Of a stretch of 64,000 bases of DNA, positions 60,921-64,000 are shown in pieces. The position numbers were made by a program, and so were the translations under genes. The notes beneath the pieces were generated by a model, which saw only the letters and a program-made list of their open reading frames with translations, searched no databases and had not been told where the DNA came from. Where the stretch lies: the NCBI RefSeq assembly GCF_001598295.1, contig NZ_BCYR01000015.1, positions 1 to 64,000 on the forward strand, written 5' to 3'. The stretch comes from Klebsiella ornithinolytica NBRC 105727 = ATCC 31898. GTDB lineage: Bacteria; Pseudomonadota; Gammaproteobacteria; Enterobacterales; Enterobacteriaceae. Numbering within the stretch: the stretch's first letter is position 1; each line of letters starts with the position of its first letter.

Positions 60921-60929
60921 TAGACCCTG

Positions 60930-60988
60930 TTTTCCTTGCCATAGACACCATCCCTGTCTTCCCCCACATGATGTGGGGGTTTTTTTTT
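60930..60988 (+). ncRNA. cpxQ: CpxQ small RNA from the cpxP 3'UTR
   Basis: About 59 nucleotides from TTTTCCTTGCCATAGACACC to the terminator CCCCCACATGATGTGGGGG plus T-run. In Salmonella and E. coli RNase E releases this 3' fragment as the Hfq-dependent repressor CpxQ of envelope-protein mRNAs. The seed and terminator are conserved here. Confidence 0.88.
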
Positions 60989-61078
60989 GCCTGTCATTCG
61001 GCGAAACGACTCCCGCCTTGCTCCTCGTTGCGACAACAGTTCAGGTTATACTAAGCGCATCGCCGAAGAGGAGCATGT

Positions 61079-61975
61079 ATGAATCAATCTTATGGGCGGC
61101 TGGTGAGCCGTGCGGCTATTGCGGCGACGGTGATGGCGTCCGCGTTACTTTTGATCAAGATTTTTGCGTGGTGGTACACCGGGTCTGTGAGTATTCTGGC
61201 TGCGCTTGTGGACTCGCTGGTGGATATTGCCGCCTCGTTAACGAATCTGCTGGTCGTGCGCTATTCGCTCCAGCCGGCAGATGAGGAACATACTTTTGGT
61301 CACGGTAAGGCAGAATCGCTGGCCGCGCTGGCACAAAGTATGTTTATCTCCGGGTCGGCTCTGTTTCTGTTTTTGACCGGTATTCAGCACCTGGCGCGTC
61401 CGGAACCGATGCAGGCGGCGGGTGTCGGTATTGCCGTGACGCTGATCGCGCTGGTCAGCACGCTGGTGCTGGTAACGTTCCAGCGTTGGGTGGTCAGAAA
61501 AACGCAAAGTCAGGCGGTGCGAGCAGATATGCTTCATTATCAGTCTGATGTTATGATGAACGGCGCAATTCTGGTGGCGCTGGGCCTCTCCTGGTATGGT
61601 TGGCATCGTGCCGACGCGCTGTTTGCTCTCGGGATTGGCATCTATATTTTATATAGCGCTCTGCGTATGGGTTATGACGCCATTCAGTCGTTGTTAGACC
61701 GCGCGCTTCCTGACGAGGAACGTCAGGAAATTATCAATATCGTGACCGAATGGCCAGGCGTCAGCGGGGCACACGATCTACGGACGCGGCAGTCAGGGCC
61801 GACTCGCTTTATTCAAATACATTTGGAAATGGAAGATAACCTCCCGCTGGTTCAGGCACACGTGATTGCCGATCAGGTGGAGCAGGCAATTCTGCACCGT
61901 TTCCCGGGTTCTGATGTCATTATCCATCAGGATCCCTGTTCTGTGGTGCCGCTGGCGCGGCAGGGCGTTTTTTGA
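61079..61975 (+). CDS. fieF: Ferrous-iron/zinc efflux protein FieF (YiiP)
   Basis: Cation diffusion facilitator in the inner membrane exporting Zn2+ and Fe2+ against protons. 298 residues (300 in E. coli) with six membrane segments. The intramembrane metal site is given by the Asp pair in DSLVDI and by HYQSDVMMN; the cytoplasmic C-terminal domain has HLEMED and HQDP. The ribosome site is GAGGAG. Confidence 0.95.
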   Translation: MNQSYGRLVSRAAIAATVMASALLLIKIFAWWYTGSVSILAALVDSLVDIAASLTNLLVVRYSLQPADEEHTFGHGKAESLAALAQSMFISGSALFLFLTGIQHLARPEPMQAAGVGIAVTLIALVSTLVLVTFQRWVVRKTQSQAVRADMLHYQSDVMMNGAILVALGLSWYGWHRADALFALGIGIYILYSALRMGYDAIQSLLDRALPDEERQEIINIVTEWPGVSGAHDLRTRQSGPTRFIQIHLEMEDNLPLVQAHVIADQVEQAILHRFPGSDVIIHQDPCSVVPLARQGVF

Positions 61976-62060
61976 GCTTTGGGTTATAGTCTGTAAACTC
62001 GATGTAAAAGTGTGGGGCAGATCGGCATTTTTTGTATAAATTACCGCCATTTGGTCTGAC

Positions 62061-62094
62061 CTGAATCAATTCAGCCAGAAGCGTTTGATATACT
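62061..62094 (+). promoter_or_regulatory. pfkA control region: Cra site and -10
   Basis: CTGAATCAATTCAG (62061-62074) is a Cra (FruR) operator as known for E. coli pfkA. A -10 TATACT is at 62089-62094. Cra would repress pfkA when glycolytic flux is low. Confidence 0.8.
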
Positions 62095-62178
62095 ATTGCA
62101 ATTATCGTCGTGCACTCCTGGTGAAGGAGCGCTTCAGGCAACAGGATTATTTTTTGCTTCCTAAGTTCAGAGGTAGTC

Positions 62179-63141
62179 ATGATTAAGAAAATCGGTGTAT
62201 TGACAAGTGGCGGTGATGCTCCGGGCATGAACGCAGCAATTCGCGGCGTTGTGCGCGCAGCATTAACGGAAGGTCTGGAAGTTTTTGGAATCTATGACGG
62301 TTACCTCGGCCTGTATGAAGATCGCATGGTTCAGCTCGACCGCTACAGTGTTTCCGACATGATCAACCGTGGTGGCACTTTCCTCGGGTCAGCACGCTTC
62401 CCCGAGTTCCGCGAAGAACATATTCGTGCCGTTGCGCTCGAGAATATGAAAAAGCGTGGCCTGGATGCGCTGGTCGTTATCGGCGGTGATGGTTCTTACA
62501 TGGGGGCGATGCGTCTGACTGAAATGGGCTTCCCGTGCATCGGCCTGCCAGGCACCATCGATAACGATATCAAAGGCACTGACTACACTATCGGTTTCTT
62601 TACCGCGCTGAGCACCGTAGTGGAAGCCATTGACCGCCTGCGCGATACCTCTTCTTCCCACCAGCGTATTTCGGTTGTTGAAGTGATGGGGCGTTACTGC
62701 GGCGATCTGACTCTGGCTGCGGCGATTGCCGGCGGGTGTGAGTTCATCATGGTGCCGGAAGTGGAATACACGCGTGACGATCTGGTCGCTGAAATCAAAG
62801 CCGGCATCGCCAAAGGTAAGAAACACGCCATCGTGGCCATTACCGAACATATGTGCGACGTGGACGAGCTGGCGCACTACATTGAGAAAGAAACCGGCCG
62901 TGAAACCCGGGCGACCGTTCTGGGCCACATTCAGCGCGGCGGTTCCCCGGTTCCTTATGACCGTATTCTGGCATCCCGCATGGGCGCCTACGCGATTGAA
63001 CTGCTGCAGCAGGGATTCGGTGGCCGCTGCGTCGGTATTCAGAACGAGAAGCTGGTGCACCACGACATCATCGACGCTATCGAGAACATGAAGCGTCCGT
63101 TCAAAAATGACTGGCTGGATTGCGCGAAGAAACTGTACTAA
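62179..63141 (+). CDS. pfkA: 6-phosphofructokinase I
   Basis: Main glycolytic phosphofructokinase. 320 residues, equal to E. coli PfkA. All key residues are present: GGDGS, PGTIDND, the Arg of QRISVVE, MGRYCG, TEH and GHIQRGG. This intact enzyme is the reference for the diverged paralogue at 32146. It ends 64 bases before the convergent rraA. Confidence 0.99.
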   Translation: MIKKIGVLTSGGDAPGMNAAIRGVVRAALTEGLEVFGIYDGYLGLYEDRMVQLDRYSVSDMINRGGTFLGSARFPEFREEHIRAVALENMKKRGLDALVVIGGDGSYMGAMRLTEMGFPCIGLPGTIDNDIKGTDYTIGFFTALSTVVEAIDRLRDTSSSHQRISVVEVMGRYCGDLTLAAAIAGGCEFIMVPEVEYTRDDLVAEIKAGIAKGKKHAIVAITEHMCDVDELAHYIEKETGRETRATVLGHIQRGGSPVPYDRILASRMGAYAIELLQQGFGGRCVGIQNEKLVHHDIIDAIENMKRPFKNDWLDCAKKLY

Positions 63142-63160
63142 TTCTGGCGTGAAACAAACG

Positions 63161-63190
63161 AAAAGGCCTTCTCAGAGAGAAGGCCTTTTT
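63161..63190. terminator. Bidirectional terminator pfkA/rraA
   Basis: A perfect 13-base stem AAAAGGCCTTCTC / GAGAAGGCCTTTT with loop AGA serves both convergent genes. Confidence 0.9.
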
Positions 63191-63204
63191 AATTAGTGGG
63201 CAGG

Positions 63205-63690
63205 CTATTCGATATCCAGTGCATCCTCGGACAGGATGATCCCGGTATTATCGGCATACAGATGGTCACCGGAGAAGAAGGTCACGCCGCCGAAATTGAC
63301 GCGTACGTCGCTTTCGCCGATACCTTCGCCAGCAGCCCCCACGGGAATGGCGGCCAGCGCCTGGATGCCAATATCCAGATCTTCAAGGTCGTCAACCTGA
63401 CGCACCGCGCCATAGACGACAATCCCTTCCCACTCATTTTGTACGGCAAGACGCGCCAGGTCAGCGTCAATCAACGCACGTCGGACGGAACCCCCGCCAT
63501 CGATCAGCAAGATGTGACCACGGCCGTTCTGTTCGAGCATATCGTATAGCAACCCGTTATCCTCGAAACATTTCACCGTGATGATTTGTCCACCAAACGA
63601 CGACCGCCCCCCAAAGTTGGAGAACAGAGGTTCCACTACGTTGACATCCTCCTGGTAGATGTCACAAAGCTCGGAAGTATCGTATTTCAT
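63205..63690 (-). CDS. rraA: Regulator of ribonuclease activity RraA
   Basis: Trimeric protein that binds RNase E and the RhlB helicase and inhibits mRNA decay. 161 residues, equal to E. coli. The RraA/MenG-like fold shows [22 protein letters not shown] and [17 protein letters not shown]. Downstream of menA in the same direction, 92 bases after its stop. Confidence 0.95.
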   Translation of the reverse strand: MKYDTSELCDIYQEDVNVVEPLFSNFGGRSSFGGQIITVKCFEDNGLLYDMLEQNGRGHILLIDGGGSVRRALIDADLARLAVQNEWEGIVVYGAVRQVDDLEDLDIGIQALAAIPVGAAGEGIGESDVRVNFGGVTFFSGDHLYADNTGIILSEDALDIE

Positions 63691-63782
63691 AGGCTTAACG
63701 TTCAGTTGCTGCGAGAGATTTTAGTATATCTCGCGAATCGTATTGTTGGCAAAATCATCAATTGTTAATTGATATTTGTCAG

Positions 63783-64000
63783 TTAACCCACCAGCTTGCT
63801 GCAAATAATCCCAATGACAAACAGCAGGTTGGTCAGCAGCGCTGCTTTCACCGTGCGTTCCAGCATCGGGCGCATCGCCACCGGCTCGCGCTCGCGCATC
63901 ACAAATCGCGCCTGCTTCACCAGCAGTGGCGTGGCGAGCAGGAACAGCCAACCCCATGGGCTATGCAGAGAAACCAGGGTAAACAGCGCCAGGCACAGCG
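63783..64000 (-). CDS. menA: 1,4-dihydroxy-2-naphthoate octaprenyltransferase (3' part)
   Basis: Only the last 72 codons are in the window; the gene goes on past the right edge. The translated end (LHSPWGWLFLLATPLLVKQ, then RPMLERTVKAALLTNLLFV) matches the C-terminal membrane helices of MenA, which prenylates DHNA to demethylmenaquinone. The position before rraA is conserved. Confidence 0.9.
   Translation of the reverse strand, partial: LCLALFTLVSLHSPWGWLFLLATPLLVKQARFVMREREPVAMRPMLERTVKAALLTNLLFVIGIICSKLVG

Overview
The window is chromosomal DNA of an enterobacterium (Enterobacteriaceae, Enterobacter/Klebsiella/Citrobacter-like; genus not resolved from sequence alone). The gene order follows the Escherichia coli K-12 segment that runs from downstream of the rrnA operon to menA: mobBA, yihD, srkA-dsbA, yihG, polA, spf, engB, csrC, yihI, hemN, glnALG, typA, yihLMN, yihX, yihY, dtd, yiiD, fdhE-fdoIHG, fdhD, rha genes, sodA, yiiM, cpxAR, cpxP, fieF, pfkA, rraA, menA. 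Protein lengths match the E. coli ones almost residue for residue. An rrn-type T2 terminator at the left edge agrees with an rRNA operon lying just outside the window.

Core backbone (1-31400 and 53300-64000): molybdopterin nucleotide modification, periplasmic disulfide formation under Cpx control, DNA polymerase I, the regulatory RNAs Spot 42 and CsrC, oxygen-independent haem synthesis, the NtrBC/glutamine synthetase nitrogen circuit with its sigma-54 promoter and NtrC sites, the GTPase BipA, the YihLMN unit, the selenocysteine formate dehydrogenase-O operon with its two assembly factors, then superoxide dismutase, the Cpx envelope-stress regulon (including the 3'UTR-derived RNA CpxQ), an iron/zinc exporter and phosphofructokinase.

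Accessory block (31500-43360), inserted between fdhD and the rhamnose locus where K-12 carries yiiG-frv: a small secreted DUF1471 protein; an undescribed-looking PTS operon coding for a diverged PfkA-like sugar-phosphate kinase, ascorbate-family IIB and IIC, a class II aldolase, a small coiled-coil protein, IIA and a P-loop kinase; an azlCD branched-chain amino-acid exporter pair with a divergent XRE-cupin regulator and palindromic operators; and a chromosomal raffinose unit (LacI-type regulator, GH36 alpha-galactosidase, MFS permease). The PTS operon reads as a complete import-phosphorylate-cleave pathway for an unknown sugar, and it is the best candidate for a new system in the window.

Rhamnose region (43377-56404): rhaBAD is followed on the same strand by a complete CUT2-type ABC importer, a lactaldehyde reductase and rhaM, while rhaSR and the RhaT symporter are also present, so the cell has two rhamnose uptake routes. 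Other deviations from K-12: yihF, the ompL-yihO-W sulfoquinovose block, yiiEFG/frv and kdgT are absent; an HSL-family esterase preceded by a strong LexA-type box lies next to yiiD; and pfkA directly abuts rraA, with the usual sbp-cdh-tpiA...glpFKX-zapB segment missing between them. No tRNA, insertion sequence, prophage or CRISPR array was seen.
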